From Streptomyces sp. HUAS ZL42 (GTDB taxonomy: Bacteria > Actinomycetota > Actinomycetes > Streptomycetales > Streptomycetaceae): a DNA stretch of 64,000 nucleotides. The stretch covers positions 744,001 to 808,000 of the forward strand of contig NZ_CP160403.1 in the NCBI RefSeq assembly GCF_040782645.1, in the 5' to 3' direction. The first letter of the stretch is position 1, and every line of letters begins with the position of its first letter. Of the stretch, positions 43,684 to 52,125 are shown in pieces. The translations under genes and the position numbers were made by a program. Under the pieces are notes generated by a model. That model did not search any database. It worked only from the letters and a program-made list of their open reading frames with translations, and was not told the origin of the DNA.

Positions 43684-45441
43684 ATGTCCGCATCGAACTT
43701 CTCACTGAGCCGCAGAGCGGCTTTCACCGCCCTGGCCGCAGCGGCGGCGGGCAGCGCCCTGCCGATCGCCGCGGCGCCGACCGCGAACGCCGCCGCCCCG
43801 ACGGCCCTTCCGACGGCGACGACGGGGTCGGCCGAGCCCGTCGCGCAGGCGCCCGGCTTCCGGGTCCCGGTTCTGATCGACCCGACCGACCCGTGGCACT
43901 ATGCCCCGCACCCGGCCGGGGCGCTGACCACCCGTACCATCGCTGGCGGCCTGGAGGTCTCGGACGACACGGGCGTGCTCGCGACGCTCACCACGGGGGC
44001 ACGGACAGTGACGCTGCGGGGGGCGCGGCGCTGGTTCACCGAGCAGAAGAAGGCGGTCCGGGACGCGTTCGACCGGACCCCGCCCGCCGGCGGCTGGGGC
44101 GCGTCGCCCGGCGGCGGAACCTGGTCCCACCACAACGGCGTCGACGCGGACTACTTCGTCGAGAGCGGCCGGGCCGCCATCACGCTCGCCGCCGGCAAGA
44201 GCCGCTACTCACTGCTTCCCGATCACGGCATCGGCGACGTCTACGCCGCCGCCCGGTTCTCGTTCGACAAGCTGCCCGTCGGGGCGCCCGTCTCCCTCGG
44301 CCTCGTCTTCGCCGCCCAGGACGTCAACAACCACTACCGGGCGCGGCTGATCGTCACCCCGGCGGGAGACGTCCAACTCGTCCTCGAGAAAGAGCTCGCC
44401 GACGCGTCGACCACCTTGAGCGCGGCCGTCACAGTCGGTACCGGCTTCAAGGCGTACGACCACTGGTGGGTCCGGGTCGAGAAGGCCGGTGACGTCCTGC
44501 GCGCCCGTGCCTGGCGGCACGTCACGTCGGGCGTGGACGACGAGCCCACGACCGTGTGGCACCACAATGTGTGCGACCCGGAGAAGGCCCCGGACGCTGT
44601 CTTCCGCTCGGGCACGCTCGGGGTCCGGGGCCTCGCCTCCACCGGTTCCACGGTGCTTCCGCAGGCGAGGGTCTACGACTTCCGGATCGACACAGCGACC
44701 TGGACCGACCCGCCGGTCGTCACCCACGACACGTGGGTACGGGTCCTCCCGGAGCTCTTCGACGGCACGTGGACGGCCGCCGTGGAGCAGCGGATCCGAG
44801 CATGGGCGGGCGACACCTCGCCCGACGCCCTCGCGTACTCCTCGATGTACCGGCCGTTCGCGCCGGCCGTCACCGACCCCGCGCGCCAGAACGCCCAGGT
44901 GCTCGGCGAGTCCGGGTATAGCCAACTGCTGGCTTCCGGACTGCGCGAGGTGGGGGCCGACTTCCACGAGTACATGGGGCTCCAGTGGACCTTCCCCAGC
45001 GGCGAGAGCGTCACCGCGACCCCGGACCCGAAGTGGCTGAGGAACCTCGACTGCTCAGGCTTCGTCCGGATGGTCTACGGCTACCACCTGGGCGTTCCCA
45101 TGGGCCTCGCGGAGGACTCGGAGCGCCGCTACCTGCCGCGCAGGTCGCAGTGGCAGGCCGCCTCCAGTCCAGGCATCGTCGTGGCCCAGGCCACCGACGC
45201 ACCGCCCCCGCTCGACGCACTGCGGATCGGCGACGTGCTCTTCTGGAACGACCCCGACGACGGTGCCGTCTCCCACACCGGCATCTACCTGGGCACGGAT
45301 CAGCACGGCAAGCGCCGCTTCGTCTCCAGCCGCAAGACACCCAACGGGCCGACCATGGCCGACGTCGGCGGGAAGTCGATCATCGACGGTACGGCTAGCG
45401 ACCTCTACACGGACAAGCTGCGGGTGATCCGCCGCTTCTGA
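43684..45441 (+). CDS. Secreted C40 (NlpC/P60-like) peptidase with large N-terminal region
   Basis: 585 residues. Twin-Arg-like signal (SLSRRAAFTALAAAAAGSAL) and cleavage near ANAAAP. Residues about 130-340 form a beta-rich region resembling a concanavalin-like fold (VSLGLVFAAQDVNNHYRARL, YDHWWVRVEKAGDVLRARAW). The C-terminal NlpC/P60-type domain has Cys in LDCSGFVRMVYGY and His in AVSHTGIYLG. The domain order suggests a wall- or sugar-binding part targeting a peptidoglycan or peptide hydrolase. The start at 43684 directly precedes the signal peptide. Confidence 0.85.
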   Translation: MSASNFSLSRRAAFTALAAAAAGSALPIAAAPTANAAAPTALPTATTGSAEPVAQAPGFRVPVLIDPTDPWHYAPHPAGALTTRTIAGGLEVSDDTGVLATLTTGARTVTLRGARRWFTEQKKAVRDAFDRTPPAGGWGASPGGGTWSHHNGVDADYFVESGRAAITLAAGKSRYSLLPDHGIGDVYAAARFSFDKLPVGAPVSLGLVFAAQDVNNHYRARLIVTPAGDVQLVLEKELADASTTLSAAVTVGTGFKAYDHWWVRVEKAGDVLRARAWRHVTSGVDDEPTTVWHHNVCDPEKAPDAVFRSGTLGVRGLASTGSTVLPQARVYDFRIDTATWTDPPVVTHDTWVRVLPELFDGTWTAAVEQRIRAWAGDTSPDALAYSSMYRPFAPAVTDPARQNAQVLGESGYSQLLASGLREVGADFHEYMGLQWTFPSGESVTATPDPKWLRNLDCSGFVRMVYGYHLGVPMGLAEDSERRYLPRRSQWQAASSPGIVVAQATDAPPPLDALRIGDVLFWNDPDDGAVSHTGIYLGTDQHGKRRFVSSRKTPNGPTMADVGGKSIIDGTASDLYTDKLRVIRRF

Positions 45442-46318
45442 TCCGCGCACCTCCTCCGTATCGAGGAACGGCGGGTGCGGTGCATCGCCGTATCAGGGAG
45501 ACCGGTTTCCCACTGTACGAGACACCAGACCGCCAGTCGGGCGTTTCCCGCCAGCCGAAGCAGACTCACTTCCGCTTCGGCCTTCCCGCTGCCGCTGCCG
45601 CCCGCCCGCGCCACGACCCGAGCCGGGCTGGGCTGGGCTGGGCGGCACGATCACGGGTGATCGCGTGCCTGGCGGGCAGGTCTGCTGACTGTTCGGCCGG
45701 CGGGCACTGGCATCCCCCGCATCTTCGTACACCCGCCCGTCCACCGCCTCCACCTGCCACAGTTCCACCGTGCCGGACAGCAGCGGGTCGGCGGCCTGGG
45801 GCGTCCCGTCGGTCGACGCGTCCCCAGCCACGGGCCGCCATGTGCCGCTCCTTCCACGGCCTCGAGCGTGGCGACCTTGAACCGGGGCCCGCCCTCAGCC
45901 GACCGCCAAGGAGCCGGGCCTGCGCCGACATCCCGTCCCGCACCGCCTTCTCGGCCTGCCCGGCGCCGACCGCAGCCGCCGCGAGCAGCAGGTGGGTCGG
46001 GCCGCGCGTCACGTCCACCTGGGTCACCCGCCCGCTCTGGTCGACCTGCACGGTGAGCATCTGCGGCACGGGCGCCCGCGACGGCTCGTACGGAGGTGAA
46101 GACGGTGCTCCGCCCCAGCCGTTCACCGCCACCCCGGTCAGCAACCGCGTGGCAATGCGCGGATGCAGATGCTGCTCGGCCAGCCGGCAAGCGGTCACGC
46201 AGACAGCGGCAGGACCAGCGGCAGAGAAAGAAACGAACACCCCCGAGAAGCCTTGGTCTTCCCCGTCGCCCTTCACCCCATCCAGCAGTTCCCGCAGGGG
46301 ACGCTCCTCGTCGGGTTC
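45442..46318 (-). other. Probably decayed coding region, no protein recognised
   Basis: Minus-strand pieces such as PQMLTVQVDQSGRVTQVDVT and, in another frame, GTVELWQVEAVDGRVYEDAG look protein-like but cannot be joined without frameshifts. GGGCT is tandemly repeated near 45630. I cannot name a family. Confidence 0.4.
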
Positions 46319-46688
46319 GATTGTCGGCGCCGAGCTGGTCGGCGAAGGTGTGAGCGGCGTAGGTGAGGACGCCGATGCCCGCAGTGGCTGCGAAGACGAC
46401 GGCCCGACGGCCGGTGGCGGCGCCAAGGCCCATGGCGAGTGCGCCGAACGCCACGGCCAGCAAAGCCAGGTTGACGCACTGCGCCGGGAACTCGGCCGGA
46501 CTGATGGAGGTCAGGTCTGCACTCTCCTGGATGGCCGGCATCGCGATCCACACTGTGGCGGCGATGCCGCATGCTCCGGCCATCAGGGCCCCAAACCGCT
46601 GAAGGATCAGGCGGGCTCGGGGCACGGGATGCGCGAGGAGCAAGTCGAGCGTGCCCTGGAAGACGCGGAGCAGCCCCAGTCCTTCGAG
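46319..46688 (-). pseudogene. ABC-2 permease remnant
   Basis: One minus frame reads GTLDLLLAHPVPRARLILQR, then FGALMAGACGIAATVWIAM, LALLAVAFGALAMGLGA and FAATAGIGVLTYAAHTFADQ, several helices of an ABC-2 permease. No start, no ATPase partner and an altered ending. Confidence 0.6.
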
Positions 46689-46891
46689 GGTGGCCCGGCT
46701 TGGAATCCTGCGTGTATGGCGATTACGCACGTGCCGTGCGTCCGGGCGGCGCACAGCGCCATGAAGAACACCGTTCCGCTTCGAGAGCATTCCCAACCGC
46801 TTCCCGCACTCAGCAGCATGTAGTGCCTGTGGTGTTGCCGTGCCGGAGAAGGGTCTGGCATCCGGGGCTGCAGGGCAGAGGGCGGCCGACT

Positions 46892-46915
46892 GCCGACCAG
46901 GCTTCCCGGCACACC
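46892..46915 (-). repeat. 24-nt inverted copy of the antiporter leader core
   Basis: Exact reverse complement of 47104-47127. On the minus strand the copy reads GGTGTGCCGGGAAGCC at its 5' end and points towards the ABC-2 remnant. Its flanks differ from the plus-strand copy. Confidence 0.9.
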
Positions 46916-47039
46916 TGAGCATCAGCGTAGGCACAGGTCGCTGCACCCGCCGCCCGGGCGGCTGACGGTCGAGCCGATCTAGGTCTTCGAGCCTCGACTG
47001 CATCCCCGTCATCACCATTGCCGGGATCTGGCAATGCCG

Positions 47040-47164
47040 CGGAGCCCTTTGCGCCTATTAGTGATCTGTCGAAAACGCGTCAAGGACAGGTAGGGTTCCC
47101 CCCGGTGTGCCGGGAAGCCTGGTCGGCGAGCAAGGGATCAATCTCTCTCCGATCGGGGTCCGCC
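47040..47164 (+). promoter_or_regulatory. Candidate structured RNA leader of the antiporter operon
   Basis: Untranslated stretch before the antiporter. It contains the 24-nt core at 47104-47127 with a small hairpin CCCGG-TGTG-CCGGG (47101-47114) and a GCC-TGGTC-GGC stem. The exact core recurs inverted at 46892-46915. Conserved unpaired bases between short stems suggest a cis-regulatory RNA or riboswitch; I cannot assign it to a known class. Confidence 0.45.
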
Positions 47165-48403
47165 ATGGTGCTCGTAGCGGTGTTCGGTGCCGCGCTGCTG
47201 GTGGCGGTGCTGTTGTCAGGTCTGGCGGCACGGACGGTGCTCTCCACCTCCTTCCTCTTCCTGGTCGGCGGAGCCCTGGTCAGCGATGGGTTCCTCGGAC
47301 TGATCCACATCACGCCGGACAGCGAGATCGTCTCCGTGACGGCCGATCTGGCGCTGTTCGCGGTGCTGTTCACCGACGGCATGCACGTGTCGCTGCCCAA
47401 GCTGCGGGCCAACTGGAAGAACCCCGCCCGTGCCCTCGGCCTGGGCATGCCGCTGGCGTTCGTCTTCATGGCCCTGATCACGCACTTCCTGGTGGGCCTG
47501 GACTGGACGACCTCGTTCCTGGTCGGAGCGGTCCTGGCGCCGACCGACCCGGTGTTCGCCTCGGCGATCGTCGGACGCAGGGAAGTGCCGGCGAAGCTGA
47601 GGCAGTTGCTGAACGTGGAGAGCGGCATCAACGACGGGCTCGCCCTCCCGGTCGTGCTCATCCTGATCACGGCCGCCGGTCCGACGGCCGACAGTGCTGC
47701 ATCGCCGGGAAAGATCGTCCTGGAACTGCTGCTCGGCCTCGTCTTCGGTGTCGCACTGCCGCTGCTGGTCAACGCGCTGGTGCGCTTCCACCTGCTGGGC
47801 GCCGAGCCGAAGCTGCAGCCGCTCCTGCCCCTGGCCACCGGGATCATCCTGTACGCGGTGTGCCACCTCACTCACGCCAACCCGTACCTGGCGGCGTTCT
47901 CGGCGGGCGCAGCGCTGGTGCACGTGTCCCCGGAAGCGAAGGAGTCCTTCGAACCACTGGGCGAGGCGCTGGCGGAGCTGGCGAAGTTCGCGGCGCTACT
48001 GGTGTTCGGCGCGCTGCTGACCCCGCAACTGTTCGGCGACCTGTCGTTCGGCGGCTACGTGGCGGTGATCCTGGCGATCATGCTGATCCGGCCGGCCTCG
48101 CTGCTGCTGTCGCTGATCGGCACCAGCCTCTCGCGCAAGGAGAAGCTGGTGGCGGCCTGGTTCGGCCCAAAGGGCTTCGCCTCGGTGGTCTACGGACTAC
48201 TGGTGCTGCAGTCCGGCATTCCGCAGGCCGAGGCGGCGTTCACGCTGATAGCGGTGTGCATCGCCTTCTCGATCATCGCGCACAGCTCGACGGACGTGCC
48301 GATCGCCCGCGCCTTCGACGTCGACGAGCTGGCCGGCATCCCGGCCGGCCGCGAGGACACCGACGCACGGCCCAAGGAGACCCCCGCCGATGCGTGCACG
48401 TGA
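47165..48403 (+). CDS. CPA-type cation:proton antiporter (NhaP-like)
   Basis: 412 residues, about 12 helices. The core ion-binding motif VGAVLAPTDPVFASAIVG, then LLNVESGINDGLALPVVL, is the TD...ESGxND pattern of CPA1 Na+(K+)/H+ antiporters. A short cytosolic tail follows. The operon continues with a CBS protein and an SLC13-like permease, so ion flux may be tuned by nucleotide binding. The ATG at 47165 has only a weak GGGG upstream. Confidence 0.9.
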   Translation: MVLVAVFGAALLVAVLLSGLAARTVLSTSFLFLVGGALVSDGFLGLIHITPDSEIVSVTADLALFAVLFTDGMHVSLPKLRANWKNPARALGLGMPLAFVFMALITHFLVGLDWTTSFLVGAVLAPTDPVFASAIVGRREVPAKLRQLLNVESGINDGLALPVVLILITAAGPTADSAASPGKIVLELLLGLVFGVALPLLVNALVRFHLLGAEPKLQPLLPLATGIILYAVCHLTHANPYLAAFSAGAALVHVSPEAKESFEPLGEALAELAKFAALLVFGALLTPQLFGDLSFGGYVAVILAIMLIRPASLLLSLIGTSLSRKEKLVAAWFGPKGFASVVYGLLVLQSGIPQAEAAFTLIAVCIAFSIIAHSSTDVPIARAFDVDELAGIPAGREDTDARPKETPADACT

Positions 48404-48806
48404 TCTGGCCGGTCCTTACCCCACCGTGTCCACGGACGACGACGTGCGCGACGCCGCCCGCCTGCTCGTGCGGGCACAGTTGCCCGCACTGCTGGTCCTC
48501 GACCGAGACGACTATCCGTACGCAGTCGTGCCGTCCGCTCGCGTGATCGGCGCCCTGTCGCCCTGGTACATGCGGGAGGGGCCGATTCCTACCATCGTGG
48601 TCGACGATCACTTCGAAGAGGAGGCGAGCGGCCGTGTCACACCCGCGGTCGTCGGCCCGGACGCTCCGCCTTCCCAGATCGCCGGGCTGATGGCCCGCAA
48701 GGACACCCCGATCGTCGCGGTCGTCGAACCCAATGGCGACAGGACGTCGTTGATCGGCGCGGTCACTGCGACCGCGCTGTTGGAGCACATCATCGGAGGA
48801 TCGTGA
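48390..48806 (+). CDS. CBS-domain protein
   Basis: 138 residues with two CBS motifs: MRARDLAGPYPTVSTDDDVR through LPALLVLDRDDYPYAVVPSA, and VGPDAPPSQIAGLMARKDTP through SLIGAVTATALLEHI. CBS pairs bind adenine nucleotides such as ATP, AMP or c-di-AMP. The start overlaps the antiporter end by 14 nt and its stop overlaps the next gene by 4 nt, so it probably regulates the transporters on either side. Paralogous to 56031-56507. Confidence 0.9.
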   Translation: MRARDLAGPYPTVSTDDDVRDAARLLVRAQLPALLVLDRDDYPYAVVPSARVIGALSPWYMREGPIPTIVVDDHFEEEASGRVTPAVVGPDAPPSQIAGLMARKDTPIVAVVEPNGDRTSLIGAVTATALLEHIIGGS

Positions 48807-50101
48807 ACGACTGGCACAGCTGGGCAGCCGTCGTCGTCTTCGTCGGCGCGTACGCCCTGATCATCAGCGAGAAGATCCACCGCGTCGCCGTGGCACTGGG
48901 CGGCGCGGCCCTCATGCTGGCGATCGGCGCGACCGACGACAAGTCGGCCTTCTACTCCGAGCACAGCGGCGTCGACTGGAACGTCATCTTCCTGCTCATG
49001 GGCATGATGATGATCGTCGGCGTGCTGAAGAAGACCGGCATGTTCGAGTACCTGGCGATCTGGTCCGTGAAGCGGGCACGGGCCAAACCCTTCCGGGTCA
49101 TGGCCATGCTCGTCGTCATCACGGCGGTCGCATCGGCGCTGCTGGACAACGTGACGACGGTGCTGCTCATCGCACCCGTCACACTGCTGGTGTGCGAGCG
49201 CCTGGCACTCCCGGCCACCCCCTTCCTCGTCGCCGAGGTCATGGCCTCGAACATCGGCGGCACCGCGACTCTCGTCGGCGACCCGCCCAACATCATCATC
49301 GCCAGCCGGGCCGGGTTGACCTTCAACGACTTCCTGGTCCACCTTGCCCCGATCTCGGCGGTCCTGCTCGTCGTCCTCGTCCTGATGTGCCGCGTAATGT
49401 TCCGCAAGTCCTTCATCTACGACGAGGACCGCGCCGCCGAGATCATGGCGCTGGAGGAACGCGAAGCCATTCGCGATCCCCGGCTCCTCGTCCAGGGCCT
49501 GATCGTGCTCGCGCTGGTCGTGGCGGGCTTCGTCCTGCACCCGGTACTGCACTACGAACCCAGCGTTGTCGCCCTCCTGGGTGCCGGACTGCTCATCGCC
49601 GTCTCCTCGGCGGAGACCGGTGATGTGCTGAAGGAGGTGGAGTGGCCCACGTTGGCCTTCTTCGCCGGCCTGTTCATCATGATCGGCGGTCTGATCGAGA
49701 CCGGCGTGATCGGTGAGATCTCCAAGCAACTGGCCGATACGATCGGTGACAACGAACTCGGCGGCTCCATGACGCTGTTGAGCGCCTCCGCCGTCCTCTC
49801 CGGCATCGTCGACAACATTCCGTACGTCGCCACCATGGCCCCCATCACCAGCGACCTCGTCCAGAACATGGGTGGCGGCAGCGACCACGTCATGTGGTGG
49901 GCTCTCGCCCTCGGTGCCGACCTGGGCGGCAACGCCACCGCCATCGGCGCCAGCGCCAACGTCGTCGTCCTCGGCATCGCCGAACGCAACCGCCAGCCCA
50001 TCTCCTTCTGGCAGTTCACCAAGTACGGCATGGTCGTCACCGCCGTCACCGTGGCCATCGCCCTCGGCTATGTGTGGCTGCGCTACTTCGCGCTCGCCTG
50101 A
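48803..50101 (+). CDS. SLC13/ArsB-NhaD superfamily permease
   Basis: 432 residues, 11-12 helices, GTG start. LLDNVTTVLLIAPVTLL and NIGGTATLVGDPPNIIIASR on one half, and SGIVDNIPYVATMAPI and ADLGGNATAIGASANVVVLG on the other, are the two inverted-repeat substrate hairpins of the ion transporter superfamily (CitMHS, ArsB, NhaD). NhaD-like Na+/H+ exchange or anion uptake fits the context better than arsenite efflux because no arsC/arsR is near. Confidence 0.88.
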   Translation: MNDWHSWAAVVVFVGAYALIISEKIHRVAVALGGAALMLAIGATDDKSAFYSEHSGVDWNVIFLLMGMMMIVGVLKKTGMFEYLAIWSVKRARAKPFRVMAMLVVITAVASALLDNVTTVLLIAPVTLLVCERLALPATPFLVAEVMASNIGGTATLVGDPPNIIIASRAGLTFNDFLVHLAPISAVLLVVLVLMCRVMFRKSFIYDEDRAAEIMALEEREAIRDPRLLVQGLIVLALVVAGFVLHPVLHYEPSVVALLGAGLLIAVSSAETGDVLKEVEWPTLAFFAGLFIMIGGLIETGVIGEISKQLADTIGDNELGGSMTLLSASAVLSGIVDNIPYVATMAPITSDLVQNMGGGSDHVMWWALALGADLGGNATAIGASANVVVLGIAERNRQPISFWQFTKYGMVVTAVTVAIALGYVWLRYFALA

Positions 50102-50132
50102 ACGGCCGTCCGGTCCGGAAGGAGGTCCGCAC

Positions 50133-50432
50133 ATGGACACATCGCTGGTGGCACCCGTGACCGTGGCCGCCTTACTGATCATCCGAACCGCGCTGGTGGA
50201 GATGCGCCACCCCGGAAGCGCACGCCGACAGTGGTGCTTCGCTGCCCGCCGCCGGCCGATGACTGCGGGAGCAACCGTGGCGGTGCTTCTCTGCGTCGGC
50301 GGCTGGCGCGCAGCCGGGATCGCTTCCGTGGCGTGGGCCGTACTGGCCGGGGCACTCGTCGCCCACGTCGTCCACCTGTCCACCGGGCAGGAAGCGGACA
50401 AGGGGGAGAGCCGGAGCGGTGGACGTCATTGA
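50133..50432 (+). CDS. Small membrane protein at the end of the antiporter operon
   Basis: 99 residues with GGAAGGAGG 8-9 nt before the ATG. Hydrophobic segments LVAPVTVAALLIIRTALVEM and AGATVAVLLCVGGW...IASVAWAVLAGALVAHVVHL. 31 nt after the permease, so probably the last gene of the operon. No family recognised. Confidence 0.65.
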   Translation: MDTSLVAPVTVAALLIIRTALVEMRHPGSARRQWCFAARRRPMTAGATVAVLLCVGGWRAAGIASVAWAVLAGALVAHVVHLSTGQEADKGESRSGGRH

Positions 50433-50855
50433 ACTGGCGGGTCGCAGGCTGCGAGTCGTGCCTTGGGGCGAACTTCGGGTCCGTGTTTCGGCTGGCCTCC
50501 GTCGGCTCGCTGTCGTCAGCGCTTCACGTCTCGGTCATCCAGGCGGCCGATCCCCGCCCCGCCGAGATGGTGGAGAGCTCGGGCGCGGCGCCACGTGTCG
50601 CGAATACTCCGCGTAGCGGCCGCCTCCGTTTGCCATGAGCCAATGCTGCGGGTTACCCACCTCCCGGTCACGGACCGTTCTCGGCATAATCGTGCCCTGA
50701 CTGCCTCCGTAACTCGGCAACCACGTACGCGCACGCACCGCCGACCAGCCGATGACGCCCACGCCGGCGTGCTTTCGTGCTGCGCGAGGCGACGCAAGGC
50801 CAGGTACTGGCGGAGTCCCCACAGGACGGCGGGCGACGCCATGCAGGACGCCAGG
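50433..50855 (+). other. Intergenic between convergent genes
   Basis: No gene or clear hairpin recognised. It may contain further decayed sequence. Confidence 0.45.
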
Positions 50856-51918
50856 TCACACGTCGTTGTCCGGCCAGCACAGGAGCCGGGCGCCGATCAC
50901 CGCAGTCTGCAGGGTGTAACGGTGGACGGAGTCGGCCGGGTTGGCGCCGGTGAGTTTGTGGATGCGCTCCAGGCGGTAGGTGAAGGCACGCACGCTCAGA
51001 CTCAGGCGACGGGCCGCCTCGGCCGCGACACACCCCGCATCGAAGTATGCGGTGAGTGTGTCGACGAGCGGCCGGGCGCCGCCGCGCGCGGACTGCAGCG
51101 GGCCCAGCGTATTGCGCACGAGGTCGGCCATGGCCTGCCTGGTCGCGGGTCGGCACCGGGTAGACGAGAAGGTCGGCGGCGCGCAGCACCGGCTCGTCAA
51201 TGTGCAGCCGGTCGGCCAGATCCAGGGCGTTGAGGGCCTCTTCGTAAGAGTGGCCAACTCCACCGGCGCCCGGGTGGGGGCGTCCTATGGCGACCTGGCT
51301 TCCATCGGTGGCCGCGTGCGCCTGTTTGGCGAAGAACGCCAGGACCTCGTCCTGTTCTCCGGGGGCAATGCAGACCAGCCGCCCGTCCTTGGTGGTGAGC
51401 AGGATGCTCCGCTCACCGAATCTGCTGATCACAGCGCTCTCCACGTGCCGGGTCGCCGGATGCATGTCCTCCACCGGCTTGCTGCCCTGGGCGACGGCGA
51501 CCGCGTGGGCCCGGGAGAGGAGCAACCCGAAGCGTTCGGCTCGCTCGGCCAGGCGCCCGAGGTCGCTGCGGCCGTAGAGCAGGTCGTCGATGAACTCCCG
51601 CCGTACGCCTTCCTCCTGCCGTACGGCGAGCCTCAGCGCCCGTTCATGGCCTTCGGCGAAGGCCTCGATCGCCTGCTCGACGACGGCGAGCAGGCAATCG
51701 GCTTCCATGGACGAGAGGGTGGGCCAGCTCTCCCGGGTCACGGACAAATACCGGCGGACGAGGGCCCGCAGCCCGAGGCCGACTTCGGCAGCGTGCTCTC
51801 CCCAGGTGCGCAGGGACTCCAACTCTTCCCGCGTGAGGCGCCGGCCTGTCACACACGCCTCGGCCAGTACCTGGGCATACCCCTCCAGATACTCGTCGGG
51901 TACCTCACGCCCGGTCAC
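50856..51918 (-). pseudogene. PucR/CdaR-type helix-turn-helix regulator, frameshifted
   Basis: From a GTG at 51918 the protein reads REVPDEYLEGYAQVLAEACV through a GGDEF-like/CdaR central region (FGERSILLTTKDGRLVCIAP) to AADLLVYPVPTRD. The frame then breaks at about 51132-51142. The C-terminal part continues in the next frame: QAMADLVRNTLGPLQSARGG and the HTH_30 motif SLSVRAFTYRLERIHKLTG. One extra G in CAGGCAGGCC explains the break. A run of nine G (51923-51931) lies just before the start codon. Confidence 0.75.
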
Positions 51919-52125
51919 CCGGCCCCCCCCCGCACGCCGGAAAAGAGTGGCAGACCCCCCGTCCATCAGTGCGACGAACGATCGTGCCCCACGCGGCCCG
52001 GCCCTGCCTACTACGCCTCAGCACCAATTGGCCCCGAATCGTCGGCCTACGGCAGGAGGTGGGCGTGCGTCACACCAGGACAGCCCAGGCGCGTACACGG
52101 TGGTGTTCATCGTGCGCGGCGATGC

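Noticed and set aside
45480..46823. Long open frame on the plus strand after the C40 peptidase.
   Set aside because: Composition is not protein-like and it runs antisense to clear ABC-2 permease fragments.
46892..47127. Peptide CREAWSA predicted twice in opposite directions.
   Set aside because: It results from translating the 24-nt inverted repeat; more likely an RNA core than a conserved protein.
48803..50101. Arsenite efflux pump ArsB.
   Set aside because: The fold is shared by ArsB, NhaD and CitMHS; no arsR, arsC or arsA gene is nearby, so the broader superfamily name is used.
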